The position numbers and the translations under genes were made by a program. Below, in pieces: positions 16,909 through 25,871 of a DNA stretch of 64,000 nt; position 1 is the first letter of the stretch; each line of letters starts with the position of its first letter. The notes under the pieces were generated by a model, which searched no databases, was not told the DNA's origin, and saw only the letters and a program-made list of their open reading frames with translations. Source of the DNA: Paraburkholderia sediminicola (GTDB lineage: Bacteria; Pseudomonadota; Gammaproteobacteria; Burkholderiales; Burkholderiaceae); contig NZ_CADIKC010000005.1 of NCBI RefSeq assembly GCF_902859805.1, positions 372,001 through 436,000 of the forward strand. The letters run 5' to 3'.

Positions 16909-17307
16909 ATGAATAACGGCAATCCCTACTTCAAAGAACTCGACGACATCCACGTCGAAATCCAGACTTTGTTCGACGGCTCCGCGGATCACGGCGCGCT
17001 GGATCGCATCATGGCGCGCTTCGCTCCGCAATTCACGCTGGTGATGCCGTCCGGTCTCGCACTGGACCACGCTGGGCTGCGCCAGATTTTCGCGAAGCTG
17101 AACGGCGCGCGTCCCGGCTCGCAGATCACGATTCGCGATATGGAGATCGTGTCCGAGTATCCGTCGGGTGCGGTGGTGAAATATCGTGAGTATCAGCGCG
17201 ACAACACGGGCAATGCGAACGTGCGGCGCTCGACGGCGGTGATGGATCTCGACGCGCACGGCAAGGTGACGTGGCGTCACTTGCAGGAAACTTTCTGCAC
17301 GGAGTGA
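16909..17307 (+). CDS. SnoaL/NTF2-like DUF4440-type protein
   Basis: A 132-residue cytosolic protein with the alpha+beta cone pattern of the NTF2-like superfamily: an N-terminal helix (ELDDIHVEIQTLFDGSADHGALDRIM), then strands rich in FTLVMPSG, VSEYPSGAVVKYREYQ and STAVMDLDAHGKVTWRHLQETF. This resembles DUF4440 or SnoaL-like proteins, some enzymatic and some purely binding. It follows gloA closely and a hairpin terminator follows it. No catalytic residues can be named. Confidence 0.75.
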   Translation: MNNGNPYFKELDDIHVEIQTLFDGSADHGALDRIMARFAPQFTLVMPSGLALDHAGLRQIFAKLNGARPGSQITIRDMEIVSEYPSGAVVKYREYQRDNTGNANVRRSTAVMDLDAHGKVTWRHLQETFCTE

Positions 17308-17321
17308 GTGACAGGTTGTAG

Positions 17322-17354
17322 AAGGCTGGCGCTTCGTGTTGAGGCGCCGGCTTT
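17322..17354 (+). terminator. probable rho-independent terminator after gloA unit
   Basis: AAGGCTGGCGC pairs with GCGCCGGCTTT over 11 positions with two G-U pairs, an 11-base loop, and a short T stretch. It lies 14 bases after the NTF2-like gene. Confidence 0.5.
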
Positions 17355-17386
17355 AAGGCTTCATGGCCGAAGATAACCTGAATGCC

Positions 17387-18277
17387 TCAAAGCGTCGGTA
17401 GCAATTCCGGCGGATGCGACTTCAGCGTCTGCCGCGCTTCGCGGAATTCCGGAAAAATCGATTCGACAGTTTGCCAGAAGCGCGGACTGTGATTCATCTC
17501 TCGAAGATGTGCGAGCTCGTGCGCCACCACGTAATCGATAATCGACAGCGGGAAGTGAATGAGCCGCCAGTTGAGGCGGATTTTCCCATCGCTCGAACAA
17601 CTGCCCCAACGCGTGGCCGCCGAAGAGAGCGCATACGCGCGATAGTTGACGCCCAGCTTTTCCGCATAGATTGCAAGGCGCTCGCCGAACAGGCGCTTTG
17701 CCTCACCTTGCAGCCAACCTTGCACGCGATCCTTGATCTGCTGCGGGTCCGCTTGCAACGGCAGCGGCACTTGCAGTGCGGCTTCATCCGCGTTGAACGC
17801 GAGCGTGCCTTGCGGCGAACCGAGTTTCACGCGCACCGGCTGGCCGAGATACGGCACTTCCGCACCATCTTTCCAGTCGACCTTGGGTAACGCGCGCTGT
17901 TCGACTCGCGTTTGCCATTCGATCAGCTTCGCAAAAATCCAGCGCTGCTTTTCGGTGATCGCGGTTTCGATATCCGCGAGCGTGACCCAACGTGGTGCGG
18001 TAATCATCAGGCCGGTGCTGTCGATCGCAAAGCCGATCGAGCGGCGCGCCGAGCGCTTGAGCGCATAGTGCAGCGTGCGTGAACCGATGGTGAGGCTGCG
18101 CAACTTGGTGCCGTCCGGTGCGAGTGGCACGGCCGGCTGCTGCCCGCTCTGCGAGCCCGTTGATGGTGCGGAGGGTGTGGGGGACGACGACGTCGACCCC
18201 GGCTCGGCGAAGAGCGGGAGATCGAGCTGCCGGTTATCGAGCGCCGCAGCGGGCTGCGACGTAGGAGACTTCTGCAT
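17387..18277 (-). CDS. YgjP-like (DUF45/WLM) zinc metallopeptidase
   Basis: A 296-residue protein. The first 60 residues are Ser/Pro/Gln-rich and probably disordered; the rest is the YgjP-like domain, with RSIGFAIDSTGLMITAPRWV (strand region), SAATRWGSCSSDGKIRLNWRL (family signature) and the zinc motif HELAH at about residues 253-257 with a third ligand His263 in NHSPRFW. The biological substrate of this family is not known; YgjP-like genes often sit beside lipid or phosphatase genes. It is the last gene of the glyQ-glyS-gmhB-plsC operon, 44 bases after plsC. Confidence 0.9.
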   Translation of the reverse strand: MQKSPTSQPAAALDNRQLDLPLFAEPGSTSSSPTPSAPSTGSQSGQQPAVPLAPDGTKLRSLTIGSRTLHYALKRSARRSIGFAIDSTGLMITAPRWVTLADIETAITEKQRWIFAKLIEWQTRVEQRALPKVDWKDGAEVPYLGQPVRVKLGSPQGTLAFNADEAALQVPLPLQADPQQIKDRVQGWLQGEAKRLFGERLAIYAEKLGVNYRAYALSSAATRWGSCSSDGKIRLNWRLIHFPLSIIDYVVAHELAHLREMNHSPRFWQTVESIFPEFREARQTLKSHPPELLPTL

Positions 18278-18321
18278 CGGATTCGGCTTCGCGCAAATGC
18301 GCCTTCGAGGGCGCGGGCGCG

Positions 18322-19080
18322 TCAGATTGGTGCGGCGGCGGAGCTGCTATCCGCCGCGCGGTACGCGGTAGGATCGATGCGGCGCATTTCAGCTTCGATC
18401 CACTGTTCGACGCGCGTGTTCACTTCATCGGGCGTGAGCCCCGTTGTGTCGATCGGCTTGCCGATCGACACTGTGACTATACCCGCATATTTGAGAAACG
18501 AGTTGCGCGGCCACAGGCGTCCTGCGTTGTGCGCGATCGGCACGACCGGCGCGCCGGTAGCAATCGCAAAACGCGCGCCGCCGGTTTTGTACTTGCCTTG
18601 CTTGCCGGTCGGCGTACGTGTGCCTTCCGGAAACATGATCACCCAGGCGCCTTCCGCCATGCGCTGCTTGCCTTGCTTGATGACCGATTCGAACGCGTAC
18701 TTACCTTCCTTGCGGTCGATGTGGACCATCTTCAGCATGCCCAATGCCCAGCCGAAGAACGGCACGTAGAGCAGCTCGCGCTTGAACACGTAGCACAGCG
18801 GCCGCGGCATCAGCGCTGGAAACGCCAGCGTTTCCCAGGCCGATTGATGTTTCGACAGCAGCACGGCCGGACCGTTAGGCAGGTTCTCATAGCCCTCGAT
18901 CCTGTAGCGGATGCCGTTCAGCCAACGCACCGTGTGAAGCGTGGCGCGGCACCAGCCGGCCGCCATCCAGTAGCGATTGTCGGCGCGCATGAACGGAAAC
19001 GCGATGAAGCACGCGGTTGCGTACGGCACCGTGAACAGCACGAAGTAAATCAGCAGCAGCAAAGAACGGATGAAGCGCAT
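18322..19080 (-). CDS. plsC: 1-acyl-sn-glycerol-3-phosphate acyltransferase
   Basis: A 252-residue inner-membrane LPLAT enzyme that makes phosphatidic acid from lysophosphatidic acid. It has an N-terminal membrane helix (SLLLLIYFVLFTVPYATACF), acyltransferase motif I as KHQSAWE (H-x4-E instead of the more common H-x4-D), KRELLYVPFFGW (motif II) and FPEGTRT (motif III). I begin at the ATG at 19080, which opens directly into the membrane helix; the longer frame back to 19179 reads into gmhB and is not protein-like. It lies 40 bases after gmhB. A lysophospholipid or ornithine-lipid acyltransferase is an alternative role. Confidence 0.9.
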   Translation of the reverse strand: MRFIRSLLLLIYFVLFTVPYATACFIAFPFMRADNRYWMAAGWCRATLHTVRWLNGIRYRIEGYENLPNGPAVLLSKHQSAWETLAFPALMPRPLCYVFKRELLYVPFFGWALGMLKMVHIDRKEGKYAFESVIKQGKQRMAEGAWVIMFPEGTRTPTGKQGKYKTGGARFAIATGAPVVPIAHNAGRLWPRNSFLKYAGIVTVSIGKPIDTTGLTPDEVNTRVEQWIEAEMRRIDPTAYRAADSSSAAAPI

Positions 19081-19120
19081 CGGCGTGGTCAGTGAGGGTT
19101 GGGGACGCGCGCGGTGCGCG

Positions 19121-19675
19121 TCACTCGTGAGCGTCGGAAAGGAAGTCGAGTGCGAACGCGCGCAGGTCGTCGTGCACACGCGTGCCCTCGGGCAGGCCGC
19201 CCGCTGCGAGCGTCTTGCGGCCCTTGCCGGTTAGCACCAGGTGCGTCGGATGACCGAGCGAGGCGCCCGCTTGCAGGTCGCGCATCGCGTCGCCGACCAC
19301 CGGCGTATGGTGCGGATCGACTTCGAAACGTTCGGCGATCATCTTCAACATGCCGGGCTTCGGTTTGCGGCATTCGCAGTGATCTTGCGCCGTGTGCGGG
19401 CAGAAGAACACGGCGTCGATGCGGCCGCCGACCGCCGCCGCCATGCGATGCATTTTCAGATGCATCGCATTGAGCGCGTTCATGTCGAAGAGGCCGCGGC
19501 CGATGCCCGACTGGTTGGTCGCGATCGCCACGCGATAACCCGCCTGGTTCAGCCGCGCGATCGCTTCGAGCGAACCGGGCAGGGCAACCCATTCGTCCGG
19601 CGACTTGATAAACGCGTCGGAATCGACGTTGATCACGCCGTCGCGGTCGAGGATCACCACTTTTTTGGTCGGCAT
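19121..19675 (-). CDS. gmhB: D-glycero-beta-D-manno-heptose-1,7-bisphosphate 7-phosphatase
   Basis: A 184-residue HAD phosphatase of LPS heptose synthesis. The nucleophile motif is ILDRDGVINVD (both Asp present), then IATNQSGIGRG, then the zinc-binding loop CPHTAQDHCECRKP characteristic of GmhB, then VVGDAMRDLQAG carrying the final Asp. The ADP-heptose precursor is needed for the lipopolysaccharide inner core. It starts 10 bases after glyS ends, firmly within the operon. Confidence 0.95.
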   Translation of the reverse strand: MPTKKVVILDRDGVINVDSDAFIKSPDEWVALPGSLEAIARLNQAGYRVAIATNQSGIGRGLFDMNALNAMHLKMHRMAAAVGGRIDAVFFCPHTAQDHCECRKPKPGMLKMIAERFEVDPHHTPVVGDAMRDLQAGASLGHPTHLVLTGKGRKTLAAGGLPEGTRVHDDLRAFALDFLSDAHE

Positions 19676-19685
19676 GGCGCGGGGC

Positions 19686-21785
19686 TCAGGCGGCGAGTCG
19701 GGAAATGTCGGCGACGCAATTCATCTGCTGATGCAGTGCGCCGAGCAAGGCCAGACGGTTGGCGCGCAACGCCGGATCTTCGGCGTTGACCATCACGTCG
19801 TTGAAGAACGTGTCGACCGGTTCGCGCAACGCCGCGAGCGCGGTGAGTGCGCCCGTGTAGTCGCGTGCGGCGAGTTGCGTCTGCACACGCGGTGCAACCT
19901 GTTCGAGTTGCGCATGCAAAGCTTTTTCGGCTGCTTCAACGAGCAACGCGGCTTGCACGCTGCCGGTCACGGCGCTTTCCGATTTCTTCAGGATGTTCGA
20001 AATCCGCTTGTTGGCCGCCGCGAGCGAGGCCGCTTCCGGCAGCGCCGCGAATTCGCGCACCGCATCCAGACGCGCGACGATGTCGTCGAGGCGCGTGGGG
20101 TTCAGTGCCAGCACCGCATCGATTTCACCCGGTGCGTAGCCGCGTTCGCGCAGCAGACCGCGCAGGCGGTCCATGCTGAATTCGTAGATTGCTTGCGTCG
20201 AATCGGCGACGCCCGGCACGGCGGCAAATTGCGCATAGGCGGTGCGCAGCAGTTCGATCAGGTCGACCGGCAATTGCTTCTCGACCAGAATCCGCAGCAC
20301 ACCCAGCGCGTGACGGCGCAACGCGAACGGGTCTTTCTCGCCCGTGGGTTGCAGGCCGATGCCCCAGATGCCGACCAGTGTTTCGAGCTTGTCGGCGAGC
20401 GCGACGACGGTGCCGGTTGCCGTGGCCGGCAAGGCATCGCCGGAGAAACGCGGCTGATAGTGTTCCGAGCACGCGAGCGCAACTTCTTCCGGCTCGCCGT
20501 CGTGGCGCGCGTAGTACGTGCCCATCGTGCCTTGCAGCTCGGGGAATTCGCCGACCATATCGGTGATCAGGTCGGCCTTGGCGAGACGCGCGGCGCGTTT
20601 TGCCAGTGTCACATCTGCTCCGATCAGCGAGGCGATTGCACCCGCCAGCGCTTCGACGCGCTCGACGCGTTGCAGCGCCGAACCCAGCTTGTTGTGATAC
20701 ACGACGTTGGCGAGCAGCGGCACGCGATCGGCGAGCGGCTTCTTCTTGTCCTGCTCGAAGAAGAACTTTGCATCGGCCAGACGCGGACGCACCACACGCT
20801 CGTTGCCTTCGACGATATCGCCAGGCGTCTTCGTTTCGATGTTCGACACGATCAGGAAGCGCGAGCGCAGCTTGCCGTTCGCATCCGTCAATGCGAAGTA
20901 TTTCTGGTTCGTCTGCATGGTCAGGATCAGGCATTCCTGCGGCACTTGCAGGAATTCGTCCTCGAAACGGCAGGCATAGACCACCGGCCATTCGACCAGC
21001 GAATTCACTTCATCCAGCAGCGATTCCGGCATCACGACCTGATCGCCGTCGGCTTGCGCGAACAGATGCGTGCGGATGGTTTCCTTGCGGTCGGCGAAAT
21101 TCGCGACCACACGGCCCTTGTGCATCAGCGTCTCGGCGTACGAATCCGCGTGCTGGATCTGCACGAGGCCTTCGGACAGGAAACGATGGCCGAGCGTGGT
21201 GTCGTCGGCATCGACGCCCAGTGCTGTGACCGGCACGACCTGTTCGCCGTGCAAGGTGGTCAGGCGATGCACCGGACGCACGAACTGCACATTGGTGCCG
21301 TCAGGGCGTTGATACGTCATGACCTTCGGAATCGGCAGCTTGGCGAGCGTTTCGTCGAGCGCGCTTTGCAGGCCTTCGGCGAGCGTTGCGCCCGGCGCGG
21401 CGTAGCGCAGGAAGAACGCTTCGGCCTTACCGTCCTGCGCGCGCTCCAGGTCGTTCACCGAGAAATCGGGGACGCCGAGCGCGGCCAGTTTCTTGGCGAG
21501 CGGTGCGGTAGGCTGACCGTCTTTATCCAGCGCGACGGAAACCGGCAGCACTTTTTCGCGCACGTGTTTTTCCGGCGCGACCGAACGCACGTTCCTGATC
21601 GTGACGGCGAGACGGCGTGGTGTGGCGTAACGTTCGAACGACAGTTCGCCTTCGATCAGGTCGCGCGCCGCGAGGCGCTGCGCAATGCCTTCGGCGAACG
21701 CATCACCGAGACGCGCAAGCGCTTTCGGCGGCAGTTCTTCGGTCAGCAGCTCGACGAGCAGGGTAGCTTGATGGGGTTGAGTCAT
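19686..21785 (-). CDS. glyS: glycyl-tRNA synthetase beta subunit
   Basis: A 699-residue subunit of the alpha2-beta2 bacterial glycyl-tRNA synthetase. It begins TLLVELLTEELPPKALARLG, the standard GlyS N-terminus, and carries FLQVPQECLILTMQTNQKYF and the HD-like region with a C-terminal anticodon-binding domain (FFNDVMVNAEDPALRANRLA). The beta subunit recognises tRNA-Gly. It begins 15 bases after glyQ and is followed by gmhB after 10 bases. The opposite strand is open over 2.5 kb here, a side effect of GC-rich codon use. Confidence 0.97.
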   Translation of the reverse strand: MTQPHQATLLVELLTEELPPKALARLGDAFAEGIAQRLAARDLIEGELSFERYATPRRLAVTIRNVRSVAPEKHVREKVLPVSVALDKDGQPTAPLAKKLAALGVPDFSVNDLERAQDGKAEAFFLRYAAPGATLAEGLQSALDETLAKLPIPKVMTYQRPDGTNVQFVRPVHRLTTLHGEQVVPVTALGVDADDTTLGHRFLSEGLVQIQHADSYAETLMHKGRVVANFADRKETIRTHLFAQADGDQVVMPESLLDEVNSLVEWPVVYACRFEDEFLQVPQECLILTMQTNQKYFALTDANGKLRSRFLIVSNIETKTPGDIVEGNERVVRPRLADAKFFFEQDKKKPLADRVPLLANVVYHNKLGSALQRVERVEALAGAIASLIGADVTLAKRAARLAKADLITDMVGEFPELQGTMGTYYARHDGEPEEVALACSEHYQPRFSGDALPATATGTVVALADKLETLVGIWGIGLQPTGEKDPFALRRHALGVLRILVEKQLPVDLIELLRTAYAQFAAVPGVADSTQAIYEFSMDRLRGLLRERGYAPGEIDAVLALNPTRLDDIVARLDAVREFAALPEAASLAAANKRISNILKKSESAVTGSVQAALLVEAAEKALHAQLEQVAPRVQTQLAARDYTGALTALAALREPVDTFFNDVMVNAEDPALRANRLALLGALHQQMNCVADISRLAA

Positions 21786-21800
21786 TTCTTGATGTTCTCG

Positions 21801-22808
21801 TCAGTCCGGATCGATCTTGCGTTCGATTTTCAGCGGCGGCGCCCACGCGGGCTTGGCGGCATCCTGTTCGTCGGTGGTCAGGCCGGGCACGCCGTGCACC
21901 GGATTGCCGAGCATCGGGAAACCGAGCTTTTCGCGCGAGTCGTAGTAAGCCTGTGCAACCAGACGCGACAGCGCACGAATCCGGCCGATATACGCCGCGC
22001 GTTCCGTGACGGAGATCGCGCCGCGGGCGTCCAGCAGGTTGAACGTGTGGCCGGCCTTCAGCACCAGTTCATAAGCGGGTAGCGCGATCTGCGCGTCGAT
22101 CATGCGCTTGGCTTCCGCTTCGTAGCTGTTGAAGAACGTGAACAGCAGATCGACGTTCGCATGCTCGAAGTTGTAGGTCGACTGTTCGACTTCGTTCTGG
22201 TGGTACACGTCGCCGTACGTCAGGCGGCGCAGTTCCGGGCCGTTCGGGCCTTGCTCTTCCCACTCGGTCCAGACCAGGTCGTAGACGTTCTCGACCTTCT
22301 GCAGATACATCGCGAGACGCTCGAGACCGTAGGTGATTTCGCCCAGCACCGGCTTGCAATCCAGACCGCCGACCTGCTGGAAGTAGGTGAACTGGGTCAC
22401 TTCCATACCGTTCAGCCACACTTCCCAGCCGAGCCCCCAGGCGCCGAGCGTGGGGTTTTCCCAGTCGTCTTCAACGAAACGCACGTCGTTCTGCTTCAGG
22501 TCGAAGCCGAGGGCTTCCAGCGAGCCGAGGTACAGGTCGAGGATGTTTTCCGGCGCCGGCTTCAGCACGACCTGGTACTGGTAGTAATGCTGCAGGCGGT
22601 TCGGGTTCTCGCCATAGCGGCCGTCTTTCGGGCGGCGCGACGGCTGCACATAGGCGGCTCGCCATGGTTCCGGACCGATTGCGCGCAGGAAAGTATGGAC
22701 GTGGGACGTGCCCGCGCCGACTTCCATGTCGATCGGCTGGAGCAACGCGCAACCCTGCTTATCCCAGTAGGACTGCAGTGTCAGGATGATTTGCTGAAAC
22801 GTGAGCAT
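21801..22808 (-). CDS. glyQ: glycyl-tRNA synthetase alpha subunit
   Basis: A 335-residue class II synthetase catalytic subunit that activates glycine. LTFQQIILTLQSYWDKQGC is the conserved N-terminus; GAGTSHVHTFLRAIGPEPW, YVQPSRRPKDGRYGENPNRL (motif 2 region) and GLERLAMYLQ (motif 3) are visible. I chose the ATG at 22808 (MLTFQQ); an ATG 33 bases upstream would add an unconserved leader. First gene of the five-gene minus-strand operon ending at 17387. Confidence 0.97.
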   Translation of the reverse strand: MLTFQQIILTLQSYWDKQGCALLQPIDMEVGAGTSHVHTFLRAIGPEPWRAAYVQPSRRPKDGRYGENPNRLQHYYQYQVVLKPAPENILDLYLGSLEALGFDLKQNDVRFVEDDWENPTLGAWGLGWEVWLNGMEVTQFTYFQQVGGLDCKPVLGEITYGLERLAMYLQKVENVYDLVWTEWEEQGPNGPELRRLTYGDVYHQNEVEQSTYNFEHANVDLLFTFFNSYEAEAKRMIDAQIALPAYELVLKAGHTFNLLDARGAISVTERAAYIGRIRALSRLVAQAYYDSREKLGFPMLGNPVHGVPGLTTDEQDAAKPAWAPPLKIERKIDPD

Positions 22809-22956
22809 GAAGTGCCTTTCGGGCATAGGGCCGCGCCGCAAACGCCGGAGCGCGCGGGCTGGCCGTGGAGCGAAGTGCTAAACCGTAGATTTTAACGGAA
22901 AGGGAGGGGGGTGTCCGTTTTGCGGGGTCGGACGGCGACCGAAGTGTTCTTCAAAC

Positions 22957-22980
22957 GAAAAAAGGCCGCTTCGGGCGGCC
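22957..22980 (-). terminator. rho-independent terminator after FkbM gene
   Basis: On the minus strand a GGCCGC/GCGGCC stem with a five-base loop is followed by six T's. It lies 37 bases beyond the stop of the FkbM methyltransferase gene. Confidence 0.75.
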
Positions 22981-23016
22981 GATGGTCGTTTGTCTTGCCG
23001 GGGCGTGTGCCGTCCG

Positions 23017-23868
23017 CTAGCTGCTCAAACTCATCAACGCATGCGTGGCGGAATCCGTCACTTCGACAAACCCGTCAATCTCCATCTCCAGTTCCCGCGG
23101 AAGCGCGAGCATATTGCACGACACCAGGCGGCCGTAGATATTCTCCGATCGTCCAAAGAAGTTTCCGGAGTTGAAGAGCGGCGGCAAATGCCACCACAGT
23201 CTGTATTCCTGCGACCACAAGCACTCGATCAACGCCTGTGACCGATCGAGCCGGTCGTTCTCCACATAAATCACAGGCCGCGAGCGGGCGATGGTTTCTT
23301 GTGCGCCTAGCAGTGCGTTCAACTCGAACCCTTCCACATCGAGCTTCAGCAGTCCCACGGTATGCGAGCGCAATGCATCGTCCAGCCGCATGCACGGAAC
23401 CGGGAGCGTATTCGCAGCAGCCTCGGTCTGCATCGACACACCGCCAAAGTTGCCCGGCGCGTCATAGTCGGGCTGAGCAAAATGCAGCGTTCCCGCCGTC
23501 GCCCCGCACGCATACGGCCAGGCCAGCACGTTACGCACACCGTTGGCCGCGAGATTCGCACAGAGGTTCTGAAAGATCACCGGCTGAGGCTCGAACGCGA
23601 CGAGCACCTGGCGGCGCGCCTGCGCCTCGCGCGCCAGCATGATCGTATGCACGCCGATATTTGCGCCGACCTCCACGACGATGCCCGGCTGCACCAGCAA
23701 CTGCCGCAACACGGCAGATTCGAGTTCGCTGCATTCACCGTATTCGATGAGCGCGCGGCCGAGATAGAAGTCGTTGGGATTGGCGAGCATCCAGCCGTGG
23801 CGGGTCTGGACGAGTTGCGTGTGTTCGCCAAGCGGCAGCGGAGGAGGAGGGGGCGTGACCATGGACAT
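23017..23868 (-). CDS. FkbM family methyltransferase
   Basis: A 283-residue protein with a Pro-rich start (TPPPPPLPLGE) and an FkbM-type SAM-dependent methyltransferase domain: VVEVGANIGVHTIMLA is the SAM-binding motif I, AFEPQPVIFQNLCANLAANG follows, and LLKLDVEGFELNALLGA is the FkbM signature. Family members methylate hydroxyl groups on sugars or polyketides. No glycan cluster surrounds this one; it has its own terminator and stands alone between glyQ and a GltB-like gene. Its substrate is unknown. An alternative Met lies two codons in. Confidence 0.88.
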   Translation of the reverse strand: MSMVTPPPPPLPLGEHTQLVQTRHGWMLANPNDFYLGRALIEYGECSELESAVLRQLLVQPGIVVEVGANIGVHTIMLAREAQARRQVLVAFEPQPVIFQNLCANLAANGVRNVLAWPYACGATAGTLHFAQPDYDAPGNFGGVSMQTEAAANTLPVPCMRLDDALRSHTVGLLKLDVEGFELNALLGAQETIARSRPVIYVENDRLDRSQALIECLWSQEYRLWWHLPPLFNSGNFFGRSENIYGRLVSCNMLALPRELEMEIDGFVEVTDSATHALMSLSS

Positions 23869-24034
23869 TGAGCGGGAAAAAGATCACGCAAATGTACGGT
23901 TCGCCGTTGTCCTTGTATATGAGACGAGCTCTTAAGGATTCTTATCTTTCTGCAAGAACTCGTCGTCAAAATCTAAGACTTATGCGGCGATCAGGCGGCG
24001 ATCGGTTCACGAGCCAGTCGCCGCCCTAACTGCC

Positions 24035-25645
24035 TTACGTCGCAGCCAGTTCGACTTTCGGCGCAAACGAATCGCTTTGCGCCATAGGCCAATATTTTTC
24101 GTACAACGAGTAGCGATAGTTGCCGTTCAGCAGATCGTTCGGATCGAGATACTTCAATAGTTCCGACATCAGCCGCACCTCATGCGACGACACCCGCCGC
24201 ACGATGTGATGCGCGCGCAGTTCTGCCGGATGCTTGAGCCCCGCCGCCTGAATGATTTCCTTCAGCGCATGCAGCGTGTTGTGATGGAAGTTGAACACGC
24301 GATCAGCCTTGTCCGGCACCACCAAAGCACGCTGACGCACCGGATCCTGCGTCGCGACGCCCGTCGGGCAACGGCCGGTGTGGCACGTTTGGGCCTGAAT
24401 GCAGCCGACCGCGAACATGAAGCCGCGCGCCGCGTTGACCCAATCCGCGCCGATCGCGAGCGTCCTGGTGATATCGAACGCGGTAATCATCTTGCCGCTC
24501 GCGCCGATGCGGATACGCTGACGCAAGCCGATGCCGACCAGCGTGTTGTGCACCAGCAGCAAGCCTTCCTGCAACGGCACACCGACGTGATCGGTGAACT
24601 CGAGCGGCGCTGCGCCCGTGCCGCCTTCCGCGCCGTCGACCACGATAAAGTCCGGCAGAATCCCGGTCTCCAGCATCGCCTTCGCAATGCCGAAAAATTC
24701 CCACGGATGCCCGATGCACAGCTTGAACCCGGTCGGCTTGCCACCGGACAGTGTGCGCAAGCGGTCGACGAATTCGAGCAGGCCGCGCGGGGTCGAGAAC
24801 TCGGAATGGGTGGCGGGCGAGATGCAATCGCGGCCCATCGGCACACCGCGCGTTTCCGCGATCTCCGGCGTGATTTTCGCGGCCGGCAGCACGCCGCCAT
24901 GGCCGGGCTTCGCGCCTTGCGAGAGCTTCACCTCGATCATCTTCACTTGCGGCTCGGCAGCCTGCTTCGCGAACTTTTCCGCGCTGAAGGTGCCGTCGTC
25001 GTTACGGCAGCCGAAGTAACCCGAGGCGATTTCCCAGATGATGTCGCCACCATGTTCGCGGTGGTATTTCGACATCGAACCTTCGCCGGTGTCGTGCGCG
25101 AAGTTGCCTTTCTTCGCGCCGAGGTTCAGCGCCATGATCGCGTTCGCCGACAGCGAGCCGAAGCTCATCGCGGAGACGTTGAAGATCGACATCGAATAAG
25201 GCTTCGCGCGGTCCGGCCCGACGACGATACGGAAGTCGTGATTGTCGAGCGTGGTCGGCGCGAGCGAGTGGCTGATCCATTCGTGCGCGACGGCTTTGAC
25301 GTCGAGCTCGGTGCCGTACGGGCGGCTGTCCACGTCGTTCTTCGCGCGTTGATAGACGATGCTGCGTTGCGCGCGCGAGAACGGTTTCTCGTCGGTGTCG
25401 TCTTCGACGAAATACTGGCGGATTTCCGGGCGGATGAATTCGAACAGGAAACGGAAGTGGCCCCACAGCGGATAGTTACGCAGAATTGCGTGATGCTGCT
25501 GCGTCAGATCGAACAGGCCGAGCGCGACGAGCGCCACCGGCACGATGATCCAGAACCACGAAATGTGCTGCGTCGCGCCAAGCAGCGCGCACGCTGCGAG
25601 CAGCACGACTGCGCACCACATCGCCAGATAACGTCGAGAAAACAT
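24035..25645 (-). CDS. membrane-anchored FMN-binding glutamate synthase family protein
   Basis: A 536-residue protein with two N-terminal membrane helices (about residues 8-25 and 29-46) and a GltB-like FMN TIM barrel. Key pieces are MSFGSLSANAIMALN, GAKKGNFAHDTGEGSMSKYH, VKLSQGAKPGHGGVLP, DGAEGGTGAAPLEF and the cysteine motif CIQAQTCHTGRCPTG, matching the 3Fe-4S site region of glutamate synthase large subunits. The glutaminase and GXGXG domains are absent, so it is not itself a glutamate synthase; some relatives act in archaeal GltS or N-methylglutamate synthesis. GGAG precedes the ATG. The partner and substrate are unknown. Confidence 0.88.
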   Translation of the reverse strand: MFSRRYLAMWCAVVLLAACALLGATQHISWFWIIVPVALVALGLFDLTQQHHAILRNYPLWGHFRFLFEFIRPEIRQYFVEDDTDEKPFSRAQRSIVYQRAKNDVDSRPYGTELDVKAVAHEWISHSLAPTTLDNHDFRIVVGPDRAKPYSMSIFNVSAMSFGSLSANAIMALNLGAKKGNFAHDTGEGSMSKYHREHGGDIIWEIASGYFGCRNDDGTFSAEKFAKQAAEPQVKMIEVKLSQGAKPGHGGVLPAAKITPEIAETRGVPMGRDCISPATHSEFSTPRGLLEFVDRLRTLSGGKPTGFKLCIGHPWEFFGIAKAMLETGILPDFIVVDGAEGGTGAAPLEFTDHVGVPLQEGLLLVHNTLVGIGLRQRIRIGASGKMITAFDITRTLAIGADWVNAARGFMFAVGCIQAQTCHTGRCPTGVATQDPVRQRALVVPDKADRVFNFHHNTLHALKEIIQAAGLKHPAELRAHHIVRRVSSHEVRLMSELLKYLDPNDLLNGNYRYSLYEKYWPMAQSDSFAPKVELAAT

Positions 25646-25871
25646 GGGGACTCCAGTGCAGTGAGGATCGTCGCGGAGGGATCGTCAACGCTGTCGGCGC
25701 AAACGGAGTCTGCCGCGAGGGGAACGAACACCTGTTTGTTATCGTGAAGCTAGCTGCGGCTCGAAGATGAAACGTATGGGTGAAGCGTGAAGTCTGAAGC
25801 TTGAAGATGAGGCATGCTGGTAAAGCGCGTGCGGCGGCGCCGAAGCGTTGCCGCACGATCGAACTCATGGT

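Noticed and set aside
19605..22082. 825-codon open frame on the plus strand opposite glyS and glyQ
   Set aside because: The two synthetase genes on the minus strand have full family motifs. The plus-strand translation is rich in Arg, His, Gln and Val without any domain, as expected for the antisense of GC-rich codons.
24182..25747. 521-codon open frame opposite the GltB-like gene
   Set aside because: Antisense of a gene with strong family blocks; composition Arg/His-rich.
25750..25820. Degenerate GAAGATGA/GAAGCTTGA-like short repeats
   Set aside because: Unit length and spacing vary and no consistent period could be fixed; likely chance in a purine-rich stretch.
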